Positions 1 to 9,072 of a stretch of 64,000 bases of DNA are shown piece after piece (within the stretch, counting starts at the first letter, position 1; every line of letters begins with the position of its first letter). The stretch is from an uncultured Lachnospiraceae bacterium (GTDB lineage Bacteria > Bacillota > Clostridia > Lachnospirales > Lachnospiraceae). A program made the position numbers and the translations under genes. The DNA lies in contig CAMJHQ010000014.1 in assembly GCA_946405625.1 (NCBI GenBank), forward strand, positions 1 through 64,000, written 5' to 3'. The notes under the pieces were generated by a model. The model ran no database searches. It saw nothing but the letters and a program-made list of their open reading frames with translations, and was not told the DNA's origin.

Positions 1-55
1 CGTTTCCATCACTAGATCCTTAGTCTAGCCTGTCTGCCAATTCCAGCACTCCCGC
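1..55 (-). tRNA. tRNA-Leu(AAG), 3' part cut by window edge
   Basis: These 55 bases are identical to positions 9106-9160, the 5' part of the complete tRNA-Leu further right. They hold the acceptor 5' strand, D arm and anticodon arm with loop CUAAGGA, so the anticodon is AAG. The variable arm and T arm lie outside the window. It is a second gene copy, or one end of a duplicated attachment site. Confidence 0.9.
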
Positions 56-143
56 ATATTTACTTGTGTCGCCATTCCTACGCGACTTGCATATATTATC
101 ATTTTCATATAGTTTTGTCAATAACTTTTTTCAGATTTTAAAT

Positions 144-171
144 AGCCCGCAACACAAACGTATTACGGGCT
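144..171 (-). terminator. Hairpin after the VWA gene
   Basis: Inverted repeat with 12-bp arms (G-U pairs allowed) and a 4-base loop, 26 bp past the stop codon of the VWA gene. The following T-run is poor, so termination strength is uncertain. Confidence 0.5.
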
Positions 172-197
172 TTACTCACATCATATAAAGAATATTT

Positions 198-872
198 CTA
201 TCTATCTTTATGCCTTTTTTTGTAATCATCATTTATCTCTGCCAGCATATCACAATCATCCAGCATACTTCCTACTGATTGAGGAGCTGAACGCCTTACT
301 GCACTTACCATTTTTGACATTACACTATAGTTGAGCCTGGTGCCTTCACTGTCACATTCATATGTCACTGCCCTGCTCTTATCGACTCCGAATCTTCCGG
401 CCACTTCTACTGCATCGATATTTGCTCCCAGGAATATAAATTCCCAATTATATTTTTCTTTTTGACGTTCAATCATTTTCCTTACATTACTGTAACCATA
501 TTTCTTACTGGCATTTTCCATACCATCCGTCGTTATAATAAATAGTGTCTTCTCCGGTCTATCTTCATCGCGTGCATATTTATGGACATTTCCGATATGA
601 TGTATTGCACTTCCGATTGCATCAAGAAGAGCTGTGCAGCCTCTGACATAATACTGATCACTGTTCATTGGCTCAACCTTTCCAATCGAAACCCTATCAT
701 AGATAACTTCCGATTCACCGTCAAAAAGCACTGTAGAGATTAATGCTTCACCCTCTTCCGCCTTCTGCTTTTCGATCATTGAGTTGAATCCGCCTATTGT
801 ATCTCCTTCAAGACCTCTCATAGATCCGCTTCTGTCAAGAATAAAAACAACCTCTGTTAAACCTTTACGCAT
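198..872 (-). CDS. VWA (von Willebrand factor A) domain protein
   Basis: A 224-residue cytosolic protein without signal peptide or membrane segment. Residues 7-20 carry a complete MIDAS metal-binding motif (D-R-S-G-S-M); further metal-site positions are visible at RGCTALLDAI (about 78-87) and TTDGMEN (about 114-120). It is therefore a single VWA domain that probably binds a divalent metal and a protein partner; it resembles the TerY-like stand-alone VWA proteins of Firmicutes. The start is an ATG preceded by AAAGGAGG. It follows the gene at 979-1992 after a terminator, so it may have its own promoter. The partner is unknown. Confidence 0.85.
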   Translation of the reverse strand: MRKGLTEVVFILDRSGSMRGLEGDTIGGFNSMIEKQKAEEGEALISTVLFDGESEVIYDRVSIGKVEPMNSDQYYVRGCTALLDAIGSAIHHIGNVHKYARDEDRPEKTLFIITTDGMENASKKYGYSNVRKMIERQKEKYNWEFIFLGANIDAVEVAGRFGVDKSRAVTYECDSEGTRLNYSVMSKMVSAVRRSAPQSVGSMLDDCDMLAEINDDYKKRHKDR

Positions 873-934
873 AATGAATACCTCCTTTATGGATCATATT
901 TATCAATTTCTGTAATCACTATACTATAAAGGCC

Positions 935-962
935 AAAAAAACAGGTCGCCCGTAAAGCGACC
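935..962 (-). terminator. Rho-independent terminator
   Basis: GGTCGC/GCGACC stem followed on the minus strand by seven T residues, just after the stop codon of the gene at 979-1992. It separates that gene from the VWA gene. Confidence 0.75.
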
Positions 963-978
963 CGCTATCTAGATTATA

Positions 979-1992
979 TTATGAAATTATGCACGGAAGT
1001 CCGTGTTCCTCAAGCTGAATATCCAACTCAATCATGTCATAAATTTCATTTTCAATGAAATATGAGAAAATAATATCAGTCTTATCGCATGGAGATAATG
1101 CATACCCTGCTCTTGCCAGCAGATCCTTCGACTCATCCAGATTAAGCTTTGCGCCAACACATAGGCACAGTGCCGTAATCTTCTGAGGATGATAATCAGG
1201 ATTGTTCTTAATCTTTGAAAAGGTTTTCTTATCAACAATTGCCCTCTTATAAACCTCGGAATTTTCCATATTTTTATCATTGATCAAATAAAGAAGATAT
1301 TCAGAAAATGTATCGGATAAATGCTTCATCCTTTCAGCAAGTTTATTCTCATGTTCAAACTCAAAAGGAGTCGCCGCTTCATTTAGCACTTCCTGCATCT
1401 CAGCAGCGCTGTCCGAACACATAATAACATCTTCATCTTTTCTTGCTGCAGGCGAGTACGAAACAGATAAACTTTCTTTCTTTAATCTACTGCCAAACTT
1501 AAGACCACGTTCTTTTCTCGGACTTTCCTGACTGCTGTTAAATAATAATTTCTTCGCTTTATTAACGCCTTGATCAGCTATTTCTTTACCAGCTGTTTCT
1601 TTACCAGCTGTTTTTTTATCAGCTGATTCCTTAAATCCTTTTTCATCAGTATCCGAATAATTTCGACGTAAATAGAACTTAAGCTCCTGATGTACGCTTT
1701 TTCCATAATGATCTGCTTTATCATCTACAACGGCAAGGTAGATCATCATATCATTACTATCCGGGAAAGAACCGATTTCATTTATGGCAATGCGTAGAAT
1801 TTCTTCTCTGGTATATAATCCTTTATCATCAGCAATTATCGGAATCATTGTTTTATGCTTATCCTTATCTTTTGCACTATGAAGTGCATTTCGATAATAT
1901 GACCCAATTTCATCCTGACTGTTATAGGACTGTTTCTTATAACTGGTATCAATATTTTTGATATTTCTGCTTCTGACTATCTTATAAGGCAT
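979..1992 (-). CDS. Unknown protein with conserved C-terminal helical module
   Basis: About 337 residues from the ATG at 1992, which has GGGGGT 7 bases upstream; a GTG at 2025 behind GAGG is an alternative start. No full domain is recognised. The last ~100 residues (from YKRAIVDKKTFSKIKNNPDY, through LNLDESKDLLARAGYALS, to a Y-F-I-containing tail) match from memory a module found at the C terminus of Firmicute macro-domain and VWA-associated proteins; it reads like a small XRE-type helix-turn-helix. The middle is charged and low in complexity, with a 5-residue repeat (KETAG-like). It lies just upstream of the VWA gene, which supports a shared role. Function unknown. Confidence 0.7.
   Translation of the reverse strand: MPYKIVRSRNIKNIDTSYKKQSYNSQDEIGSYYRNALHSAKDKDKHKTMIPIIADDKGLYTREEILRIAINEIGSFPDSNDMMIYLAVVDDKADHYGKSVHQELKFYLRRNYSDTDEKGFKESADKKTAGKETAGKEIADQGVNKAKKLLFNSSQESPRKERGLKFGSRLKKESLSVSYSPAARKDEDVIMCSDSAAEMQEVLNEAATPFEFEHENKLAERMKHLSDTFSEYLLYLINDKNMENSEVYKRAIVDKKTFSKIKNNPDYHPQKITALCLCVGAKLNLDESKDLLARAGYALSPCDKTDIIFSYFIENEIYDMIELDIQLEEHGLPCIIS
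1576..1635. repeat. Four 15-bp tandem repeats inside a gene
   Basis: Units at 1576-1590, 1591-1605, 1606-1620 and 1621-1635 start with AGCT and differ at a few positions each. They encode the 5-residue repeat K-x-T/I-A-G/D of the hypothetical protein. Confidence 0.85.
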
Positions 1993-2040
1993 CACAGTAC
2001 CCCCCATATAAATATACTTCTTCACATATAAACCTCAATA

Positions 2041-2673
2041 TCAATCTAATACCTGTTGAGGCTTAAGATTTTCCCAATCGATCTTTTCATCTTTATAGAA
2101 GTACTCTCTGTCATGTTCACCGACACTTCTTAAAACACGGCATGGATTACCGACTGCTAAAGAATCATCAGGTATATCTTTTGTAACAACACTTCCGGCT
2201 CCTATAACACAGTTTTTACCGATTCTGATACCCGGTACGATAATGACTCCTGCACCTATCCAGGTATTTTCACCAATATATACTTCTTTATTATATTGAA
2301 GTCCTCTGGCTCTCAGTTCCGGATTAATAGGATGATTAGCTGTCGCAATTACGACATTGGGGCCAAACATCACTTTATCACCGATATATATATGCGCATC
2401 ATCAACCAGAGTCAGATTTGTATTTGCATAAACATAATTACCCAAATGGACATTATGGCAGCCCCAGTTTGAATGAAGCGGAAGTTCTATAAAGCATCCT
2501 TCCCCGCATTCGGCAAACATTTCCTTCATATATTTTTCTTTTTCTTCTATCTGAGATGGTTTAAGCTGATTGAATTCCCATAATTTATCCAGATAACTCA
2601 GCTGTTCTTTAAATACTTCTTTATCACCCGGATCATAGATCAATCCGGCAACCATACGTTCATATTGTGTCAT
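2041..2673 (-). CDS. Maltose/galactoside O-acetyltransferase family (hexapeptide repeat)
   Basis: A 210-residue acetyltransferase of the Maa/LacA type that would move acetyl from acetyl-CoA to a sugar hydroxyl in the cytosol. Residues 1-55 are the family's helical N terminus. From about 75 onward there are left-handed beta-helix hexapeptide repeats (VHLGNY, IYIGDK, VYIGEN, IRIGKN, VIGAGS). The catalytic His is in ATANHPI (about 112-118), and the tail AVGNPCRVLR is typical. Length matches the family. The acceptor sugar cannot be told from sequence. It ends 48 bp before the preferred start of the next minus-strand gene. Confidence 0.9.
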   Translation of the reverse strand: MTQYERMVAGLIYDPGDKEVFKEQLSYLDKLWEFNQLKPSQIEEKEKYMKEMFAECGEGCFIELPLHSNWGCHNVHLGNYVYANTNLTLVDDAHIYIGDKVMFGPNVVIATANHPINPELRARGLQYNKEVYIGENTWIGAGVIIVPGIRIGKNCVIGAGSVVTKDIPDDSLAVGNPCRVLRSVGEHDREYFYKDEKIDWENLKPQQVLD

Positions 2674-2784
2674 TTAAATACCTATAATCTAATTATATAT
2701 AATTAATAATCAGATTAATTCCTTTCCTATTAATGTTATATTTGAATATATTCAGTGAACAATTGAAATATAATATATCAATCC

Positions 2785-3477
2785 CTACTTTATTATCCTG
2801 TCGATCAGCTTATCGTCAATTCCCGGAAGTATCTTCTTAAAATGTTTAAACAATCTTTCATATGATTCCTCAGGAGTACGCTTATATACCTTATCAGTAA
2901 ACTTCCTTCCGAAAAACTTCTCAGGAGTGGAATATTCAGCTAATCCCCATCCGTACTCATTTCCGGACTTGTCGGTAGCATATATAAAATCAGAAACAGT
3001 TACATAGCATAATTTCTGCAGTCTGCTTATAGAGCTGTCAAATCCTCGTCTGCCACCCTTTCTATAATCCCCCAAACGTTTCAAAGATTTCGATATAATC
3101 GGTGCATTTGAATTAAGCAGCTCATAAAGATTATTATCATCAAATGAAGCAAGCCCATCTTCATACCTGGCATCAAAATCATATCCGTCCCTACGATAAT
3201 TTGCAAAATCAGGAAACCACTTAGCACTGATATACATAGCTTTTCCTTTAAGGAACTTTCCATATGCACATTTTGCCTTCTTAATAGCAGGACCCTTCCA
3301 TTCCCATGCATCCCAGAAGCCATTACTGGTATCATCATACCAATGCCCAGGCGCTATATGCTCTTCTATAGAAAATCCTTCTATTTCATTTTCGAAGAAA
3401 GGAACAAAACCAACGTCTTCGATTAGATTAATCAGATCATCCAAAGAATCAATTACAAAATCATCAAAAAAAGTCAT
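2785..3477 (-). CDS. AlkZ-like (winged-helix DNA glycosylase-related) protein
   Basis: About 230 residues from the ATG at 3477, placed 3 bases after GAGGTG; a GTG at 3483 overlaps that ribosome binding site and is less likely. The W-E-W-K-G-P segment, the long A-N-Y-R-R-D-G-Y-D-F-D-A-R-Y-E-D-G segment and the later Y-G-W-G-L-A-E-Y-S-T-P-E segment recall a Firmicute family often labelled AlkZ-related. That family is thought to be linked to the YcaQ/AlkZ glycosylases, but activity is unproven and I identify it from memory of the motif pattern. No signal peptide or membrane segment. Confidence 0.6.
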   Translation of the reverse strand: MTFFDDFVIDSLDDLINLIEDVGFVPFFENEIEGFSIEEHIAPGHWYDDTSNGFWDAWEWKGPAIKKAKCAYGKFLKGKAMYISAKWFPDFANYRRDGYDFDARYEDGLASFDDNNLYELLNSNAPIISKSLKRLGDYRKGGRRGFDSSISRLQKLCYVTVSDFIYATDKSGNEYGWGLAEYSTPEKFFGRKFTDKVYKRTPEESYERLFKHFKKILPGIDDKLIDRIIK

Positions 3478-4049
3478 ATTCACCTCATATAATGCATATA
3501 AATTCAGAAACGAATTACTGATCTTTAAATATCCAAAAACAAATTAAAAATTCATGATAAAATTATACTTCCTTACTATATATTCTTTCAATATATCAGG
3601 ATAAATATATTAACGTCAAAATGAATATGATTTTATTTCCAACCTTTTCATATTAAACAAATATTCTTTCTGATTAAAATTTTCACTTATTACATTAAGA
3701 ATCTACGTAACGTATATTAAATATATTCTTAATAATCATTATTTTTCTGCAACCGAACACTACAAATGAATAAATAAACCGATAATACATCGTCAAAATA
3801 TACATATATAGATTTGATTTTTAACAGATTTTTAGTATGTTTTCGAAGCCATTTTGTCTTTTTTGTACATCATGCACATATATATTTGTGCATTATTTCT
3901 TAAATATTCTTAAGATACCATATTGCAAACGAATTCAATAAGCGTTATAATCATCTCAAATATGAACGAACTATGAACAAACCGATAACATTTTGTAAAT
4001 TTACTATTTATAAACTGTAAATCCTGTTTCATTCGAAAGGGGCATTCCA
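3478..4049. other. AT-rich intergenic region between divergent genes
   Basis: About 570 bp separate the divergent AlkZ-like and prepilin-like genes. Apart from the sigma-A promoter at 3923-3951 I see no ORF or strong hairpin. The composition is very AT-rich. Confidence 0.6.
3923..3951 (+). promoter_or_regulatory. Sigma-A promoter of the prepilin-like gene
   Basis: TTGCAA (3923-3928), a 17-bp spacer, then TATAAT (3946-3951). The ATG is about 95 bp downstream, which leaves a leader of roughly 90 bases. Confidence 0.75.
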
Positions 4050-4757
4050 ATGAAAGAATCAAGAATCAAAAAACATGGCAATAAAGGTATGACTCTTGTT
4101 GAGTTGATCATTGTTGTCGCAATATTGGCTGTACTTGCAGCAACAATTGCATTATCAGTTATACACTATATAGAAAAATCCAGGCAGGCAAAAGATCTTT
4201 ATCACGCGAGCATTATAAAAGATGCAATGAATGTATACACATTCCCAAGTAATATGCCTGGTGAACACGTAGATTATTATGACCCGGATACACATGTATT
4301 GCTCGAATCATATAACAGAGCCTGGATATATGTAGACCACGAAGAAATCCGCTGTTCTAATCCAAGCTGTGCTCTTGCTATGATAAGTGCCGGTCTTATT
4401 AATGTTAGTCCGGAATTCGAAGAAGCTCTAAAAGAATGCGAAGAAAAGCCAAGATTGCAGTGGTATAGGCCAACAGGTCCTGATGGTGATTATTATCGAA
4501 GAGAAGGTGATGAATACGTATTCATGAACGACCTTCATTGCTATGCAACAAGAGACTGGAATACTTATCAGTTAGACATATATTTAGATGATGAAGGAAA
4601 CTTCCACAGAGGTGCAAGTGCATCTAACCTTAATAGAAGGGGCGATCCGGAAGGACAATCAAAAGACGAAGAGACCTCCCGTTATTTTGCAGACGCACTG
4701 GGATTTCATGATGCAAAAATCACACCTATCGGTAATCAATATACCGGAGGTCATTAA
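4050..4757 (+). CDS. Type IV prepilin-like (pseudopilin) protein
   Basis: 235 residues. A short basic leader ends in K-G followed by MTLVELIIVV, the prepilin peptidase site (cleavage after Gly, N-methylated Met or Phe at +1, Glu at +5). A hydrophobic helix of about 22 residues follows. The rest, rich in Tyr, Asp and Glu with two close Cys (CSNPSC), is not a known pilin head. No prepilin peptidase, assembly ATPase or inner-membrane platform gene is nearby, so it must use machinery encoded elsewhere. The start is supported by GAAAGGGG. It is an orphan plus-strand gene between minus-strand genes. Confidence 0.8.
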   Translation: MKESRIKKHGNKGMTLVELIIVVAILAVLAATIALSVIHYIEKSRQAKDLYHASIIKDAMNVYTFPSNMPGEHVDYYDPDTHVLLESYNRAWIYVDHEEIRCSNPSCALAMISAGLINVSPEFEEALKECEEKPRLQWYRPTGPDGDYYRREGDEYVFMNDLHCYATRDWNTYQLDIYLDDEGNFHRGASASNLNRRGDPEGQSKDEETSRYFADALGFHDAKITPIGNQYTGGH

Positions 4758-4792
4758 TTCACTGTAAACTAATACTCTCATATTTTCATAAG

Positions 4793-4833
4793 AAGTGGCA
4801 GTACCTGCTTTAAAACAGGCACTGCCACTTTTT
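4793..4833 (+). terminator. Rho-independent terminator of the prepilin-like gene
   Basis: AAGTGGCAGT...ACTGCCACTT stem with an inner CCTG/CAGG pair and a loop, followed by a run of T on the plus strand. Confidence 0.85.
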
Positions 4834-4848
4834 CAATTATCATATGTA

Positions 4849-6117
4849 TTATTTACAATTGTTTTCAATCGAATCATTCACTTCTTCAACTGTATCATAT
4901 ACTCCTATCAGCTTTGTCTCAAAATCTTCATAATCCATTTTATATAAATGATACTTTCCATCGAGATATACTATCATCGTATCACCACCGCCATATTGTA
5001 CAGTCTGATAATCTGAGATTTCAGGATTTTCTTCCCAATGCTCCATAGTAACATTAAGAGTTAATGTTGAAAGTATTATAGATTCAGAACTATCATATGA
5101 CATTATCATTGGTGCATTAATATAGTTTTCATCTCCGCCGTTCACCTTATAAAGAGATGCATTTTTAAGCAAAATTGCTTCACCGTCTTTTAAAGTAAAA
5201 TCTTTCGGCTGATTTTCAAAATCTTCATTCAGATATTCTATCCAGTTTCCATTATCCCCAAAAAGAATACTGCCGATATAAACCAGATATTTATCTCCGC
5301 ATCGAAAAACATATACACTATAATTTCCTGCACGTTCCATTAATGCACTCTCATCTGCCTTATCTCGTATTCCCAGCGCTGCCTCTGCCTCATATTGTGT
5401 ATTATATGTATCAAAATATACGCCATTTTTATATATCCTATATTTATTTCCATTTTCATAAGTGACAAGATAGTTATCGCTGCCCTCAGAATATGTAAAT
5501 ACAAAAGGAAATCCTGAATCAATCGAGTTATAATCTGCCAAAGATCCTGCTTTTTCAACATCGGATTGTGTCACAGCCTTCTGACTGTTTATCCTTTTAA
5601 TAGATGGTGATTTATAATACCCTTTAATACCGCCCGATACGAGCATAAGATCAGCATTTACTTGACAGAATTCGCCGTCATTCAAAATTAAATCATCCGG
5701 AACACCCGCACCATATGGTCTTACCCATCCGGATTTTCCGACGTATGAGAAAAAATATGAGTCACCGGCTCTTAATACAAAGATATCCTGCTTATCTGCA
5801 TAATCAAAATAAATCTTATCCGGATAATCATAATCATCCATATCAGAACTATCAATTGATGAATCTTCCGCAATTTGAATATTTATTGTTGCAGATTCAA
5901 TACTACCTGTCGAATTAACTGCATCAGTCTGTGACTCTTTGACTATCGAGTCTTCATCATCCGCCTGCACTTCTTTCTCCGGCAAGTCCCCACCTTCACT
6001 AATAACATTTCTATCCATCGAAGCTTCACTTCCGGTTTCCTTATTCGAGCATGCGCCGAATACTAACATCAAAACCAAAGCTGCAACATAAGCCATCACT
6101 TTACGCATGTATTTCAT
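4849..6117 (-). CDS. Secreted lipoprotein of unknown function
   Basis: 422 residues beginning with a basic segment, a hydrophobic stretch and a lipobox ending L-V-F-G-A-C, so Cys23 would be lipidated and the protein anchored outside the membrane. An acidic Ser/Glu/Asp-rich linker follows (about 25-95). The remainder contains repeated short Y-x-x-Y-K-N-G and D-G-K-Y-H-L-Y-K stretches suggestive of beta-strand repeats, but I recognise no family. The start ATG is preceded by GAGGTGGGG. It converges with the prepilin gene, separated by that gene's terminator. Confidence 0.75.
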   Translation of the reverse strand: MKYMRKVMAYVAALVLMLVFGACSNKETGSEASMDRNVISEGGDLPEKEVQADDEDSIVKESQTDAVNSTGSIESATINIQIAEDSSIDSSDMDDYDYPDKIYFDYADKQDIFVLRAGDSYFFSYVGKSGWVRPYGAGVPDDLILNDGEFCQVNADLMLVSGGIKGYYKSPSIKRINSQKAVTQSDVEKAGSLADYNSIDSGFPFVFTYSEGSDNYLVTYENGNKYRIYKNGVYFDTYNTQYEAEAALGIRDKADESALMERAGNYSVYVFRCGDKYLVYIGSILFGDNGNWIEYLNEDFENQPKDFTLKDGEAILLKNASLYKVNGGDENYINAPMIMSYDSSESIILSTLTLNVTMEHWEENPEISDYQTVQYGGGDTMIVYLDGKYHLYKMDYEDFETKLIGVYDTVEEVNDSIENNCK

Positions 6118-6255
6118 TTCCCCACCTCACACTTTTACCACAGGAACTTAGCCTATAGTAAATCATCCGAAACACACTATATTTATATAGTTACATTTAA
6201 TTATACGTTCCCGCAAGATGTTTTTATTGAATTAAATTTTATATATAAATATAAA

Positions 6256-6290
6256 TTCCGACAGTTCGAAAAAATGCCGAACTGCCGGAA
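6256..6290 (-). terminator. Hairpin after the esterase gene
   Basis: 13-bp arms with one G-U pair around a 9-base loop, about 50 bp past the stop codon of the esterase. On the minus strand an AT-rich stretch follows rather than a clean T-run. Confidence 0.55.
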
Positions 6291-6336
6291 CCATTTAAAC
6301 TATTACATGATGATTTTTATATGAAATATCTGTTTA

Positions 6337-8445
6337 TTATTTTATAGCTATTTCACACATTTGACTTGCATTAGATGTGTCGGTAGCTGAATATCTTACA
6401 TAATATATTCCAGCCGAAAGATCTGTTATCTCTGTTCCTTCACATATTTTTTTGTCACTGAAATCCGTCTTTGTAGCATATTCCATATCCTTTGACACAC
6501 CGGTAATCTTGCCGTCCTTTGCTCCCTTAGCTGTGGAATCCACTCCGACAACACCCTTAGGAGCTACAGAACCATAGCTTTTTTTTACAGCTGCTTCTGA
6601 TGAGGCACTTATGCTTCCTATAAGCTTACCGTCTTTATCAGTTACTACACATGTAAGCTTACAGCCTATATCTTCTGCCTGACATAAATAATCTTTATAT
6701 ACAGCATTTTTAATCGGCTTATCATCTCTATACCACTGATATGCAAATGCTGATGCATTACTATCTTCAACCTTTGCAGAGACACAAAACTCATACCTAA
6801 ACTCACCACCGAACTTGATTGTTCCTGTGATACTATTTACAGCTTCCGTTGTTGCTTCTGTTGTAGGTGCTTCTGTCTTTGCTTCTGTTGTAGGTGCTTC
6901 AGTTTTTTCTTCTGTCGTAGGTGCTTCCGTCTTCTCTTCAGCCTTAGCCTTGTCTGATTCAGTTACAGTTACTGTAGCTACACCACCACTACAGTGAGTG
7001 TCTGTGCTCTTAATTCTAACTAAATATGTACCCTTCTTAAGTCCGGATACTACACTACCATTACAAGGCTTAGCATCACTGAAATCACTCTTTGTAGCAT
7101 ATTCCATCTTATCTGTTGTATTAATGATTTTTCCGTCGCTTCCACCCTTTGAGCAAGGCTCTGAAGTAAGTCCTGAAGGCGCTGCAGGTCCGTAAGCTTT
7201 CTCAATAGGATCTGATGTTACTGAGAGATATCCCGAATACTTGCCTGTTATACTACTTACCTCACAAGTGATACGATGACCGATATCTTCAGGGCAAAGT
7301 GTATAGTAATCTTTTCTTTCACCTTTGATATAATCATTATCTCTCTTCCACTTATATGAATATGGTGTACGACTCTCCTCTCCGCAAGTGGAATCCTTAG
7401 CATTACAGTTCTTTACCGATGCTCTGAGTGAAAAGCCATATTTATAATCAACTTTACCCTGAGGATTTTTTGCGAATTCAAGAGTTCCGTTAATCGGAGT
7501 CTTTGAAACATTATCTCCTGGTCTAACAACTGTTCTTGTAATTGTTGTGTTCCATCCAGAAACCTTAGCCTTTGATAATTCATTATCTGTCGGCTCTTTC
7601 CCATTCTGTAACGTATACATGAAGTAGAATACGCTCTGAGAGAAATAATCAAGACGATGTACACCGTCTTTCCATGTAACATTTGTGAATTTAGCTGCTT
7701 CCCCGAATTCGTTATAATAGACATTCTTTACATCATCATACTTCGGTTCCTGTGAACCGGAAAACATCATAAACAGATGATCGCTGTCTGTATTCAGATT
7801 ATAATCTGCTGTATCAGGATCATTGGATATCCAGTCTTTCCAAACACCACCCGGATAGAGTCCGAATGGTGACGGACTGATCACTCCAAGAAAAGGGAAC
7901 GTATCCTTATACTTCATTCCGGCATATGCTGTAACAGCTCCACCAAGAGAATATCCTGAAAGAGCAATCTTCTTCGTTTTATCGATTTTACAGCTTATCA
8001 TATTTTCAAATGTTCCATTATTGATTCGATCAACAACTAACGGAAGCTGAACCTTTGCAAAATTCTCATGAGAATTATAACCATTTGCCTGAATTACATA
8101 TGGAGTAACAACGATCATAGGCTCTATTAGTCCTTCATTAACCCATTTTTCCATACACTTTTTCATATTACCTGCAACTGCATCATATGAATAGTCTCCA
8201 TGTTGAACAATAATTACTCTATATGTTCCTGATTTTTTCGGAGCAACAATAGCTCCACAATCTGCGCTTGGATTTTTTCCATATGAAATAACCTCATATT
8301 CGATTTTTTCATTAGAATTTTTCGTCTCTGTCTGTTTGTTTTGAAACGATTTAGTTTCCTGTACCTTAAAATTATAAGGTATCATCGTAAATGCCATGGT
8401 TAATACCAGAAACATAGCCACGCATCTATTACTTAAAACGTTCAT
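6337..8445 (-). CDS. Secreted esterase (alpha/beta hydrolase) with two repeated C-terminal modules
   Basis: 702 residues. A signal peptide (about 1-30) precedes an esterase-D/feruloyl-esterase-like alpha/beta hydrolase domain (about 50-280): nucleophile elbow G-Y-S-L-G-G and a late H-R-L-D that may carry the catalytic His. Two related modules follow, each an Ig-like part (Y-S-Y-K-W-K-R-D or Y-Q-W-Y-R-D; E-D-I-G-x-x-L/I-T-C) plus a part with MEYATKSDFSD or MEYATKTDFSD. They are joined by a Thr/Glu/Ala/Pro linker of repeats such as TEAPTTEEK. It is probably a surface or secreted enzyme acting on acylated polysaccharide; the substrate is not evident. No cell-wall anchor is seen. Start ATG behind AAGGAAGGG. 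Confidence 0.8.
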   Translation of the reverse strand: MNVLSNRCVAMFLVLTMAFTMIPYNFKVQETKSFQNKQTETKNSNEKIEYEVISYGKNPSADCGAIVAPKKSGTYRVIIVQHGDYSYDAVAGNMKKCMEKWVNEGLIEPMIVVTPYVIQANGYNSHENFAKVQLPLVVDRINNGTFENMISCKIDKTKKIALSGYSLGGAVTAYAGMKYKDTFPFLGVISPSPFGLYPGGVWKDWISNDPDTADYNLNTDSDHLFMMFSGSQEPKYDDVKNVYYNEFGEAAKFTNVTWKDGVHRLDYFSQSVFYFMYTLQNGKEPTDNELSKAKVSGWNTTITRTVVRPGDNVSKTPINGTLEFAKNPQGKVDYKYGFSLRASVKNCNAKDSTCGEESRTPYSYKWKRDNDYIKGERKDYYTLCPEDIGHRITCEVSSITGKYSGYLSVTSDPIEKAYGPAAPSGLTSEPCSKGGSDGKIINTTDKMEYATKSDFSDAKPCNGSVVSGLKKGTYLVRIKSTDTHCSGGVATVTVTESDKAKAEEKTEAPTTEEKTEAPTTEAKTEAPTTEATTEAVNSITGTIKFGGEFRYEFCVSAKVEDSNASAFAYQWYRDDKPIKNAVYKDYLCQAEDIGCKLTCVVTDKDGKLIGSISASSEAAVKKSYGSVAPKGVVGVDSTAKGAKDGKITGVSKDMEYATKTDFSDKKICEGTEITDLSAGIYYVRYSATDTSNASQMCEIAIK

Positions 8446-8833
8446 TTTACCCTTCCTTTCATAAATTAATAGTGTAAACTCTTATAATACGGCTAATCAT
8501 ATATTTTTAACCTCCTTTCATATTATTTTATCATTTAGCTTTTTAGTATTTCTCTAGCCGATTATAACGCACGTTAATTATATCATAGCGTTTTTAAATT
8601 TACTATAATTGGCCGTATAATTTATGATAGAACCAATAAAAAATATATACAAATTTATTTGTTAGTATTTTACAATATCTAATTACCATAATATGAATTA
8701 CTTTAATTCAAACAGTATATAATAATCCGTTTATTTTTCCCTGATTTTTACTGTCACTTCTAATAAAATAAAAAAATCACGGTGACTTGCACCATGATTA
8801 AATATGAGAATTATAATTTCATTATTCCAATTG
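8446..8833. other. AT-rich intergenic region upstream of the esterase
   Basis: This stretch holds the upstream region of the esterase gene. I see no ORF of note. One minus-strand hairpin with a T-run lies at 8768-8799; the rest is AT-rich without clear structure. Confidence 0.5.
8768..8799 (-). terminator. Rho-independent terminator
   Basis: AATCACGGTG / CACCATGATT arms (one G-U pair in the minus transcript) with a 5-base loop, followed on the minus strand by a T-rich run. It would stop transcripts coming from the tRNA-Leu side before they reach the esterase gene. Confidence 0.65.
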
Positions 8834-9031
8834 AAAAAAAAGCTCAAAACCGGCAAGTTTACGAGCTTTCTCTTTAAATCGTGTATGCGGGAGATGGGGA
8901 TTTGCCGTTTAGAAAAAGATCCGGTGGATCTTTTTCAGGCAAATCGGGCGAAGCTATGCTGAGCCCTGACCGACGCCTTGCTTTGCAAGGCGGAGACCTT
9001 GAACCCATGGGTTCAAGAGGCTCCGGCTTGC
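8834..9031 (-). ncRNA. Multi-hairpin element, candidate structured RNA or non-autonomous repeat
   Basis: Read on the minus strand, this 198-base stretch has, in order, an 8-bp-arm palindrome with inner CATG loop (8998-9017), a perfect 8-bp hairpin (8974-8992), a long two-step hairpin (8899-8945; arms GATTTGCC/GGCAAATC and GAAAAAGATCC/GGATCTTTTTC) and a final AAAGCTC/GAGCTTT hairpin followed by seven T (8834-8869). It also holds two pieces of the neighbouring tRNA-Leu: TGCGGGAGATGGG (8886-8898, as at 9077-9089) and CTTGAACCCA (8998-9007, as at 9091-9100). No ORF is present. Whether it is transcribed, a mobile palindromic element or tRNA debris cannot be settled here. Confidence 0.45.
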
Positions 9032-9072
9032 AATAACAAAAAGCAGGTACATTGTACCTGCTTTTTGTTATT
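9032..9072 (-). terminator. Terminator of tRNA-Leu
   Basis: Perfect 19-bp inverted repeat around a 3-base loop, with A- and T-rich ends on both strands. It starts 5 bp beyond the 3' end of the tRNA. Confidence 0.85.

Noticed and set aside
3478-4049. Possible small gene or RNA in the AT-rich gap
   Set aside because: Only a promoter could be supported; no ORF with a ribosome binding site and no stable hairpin.
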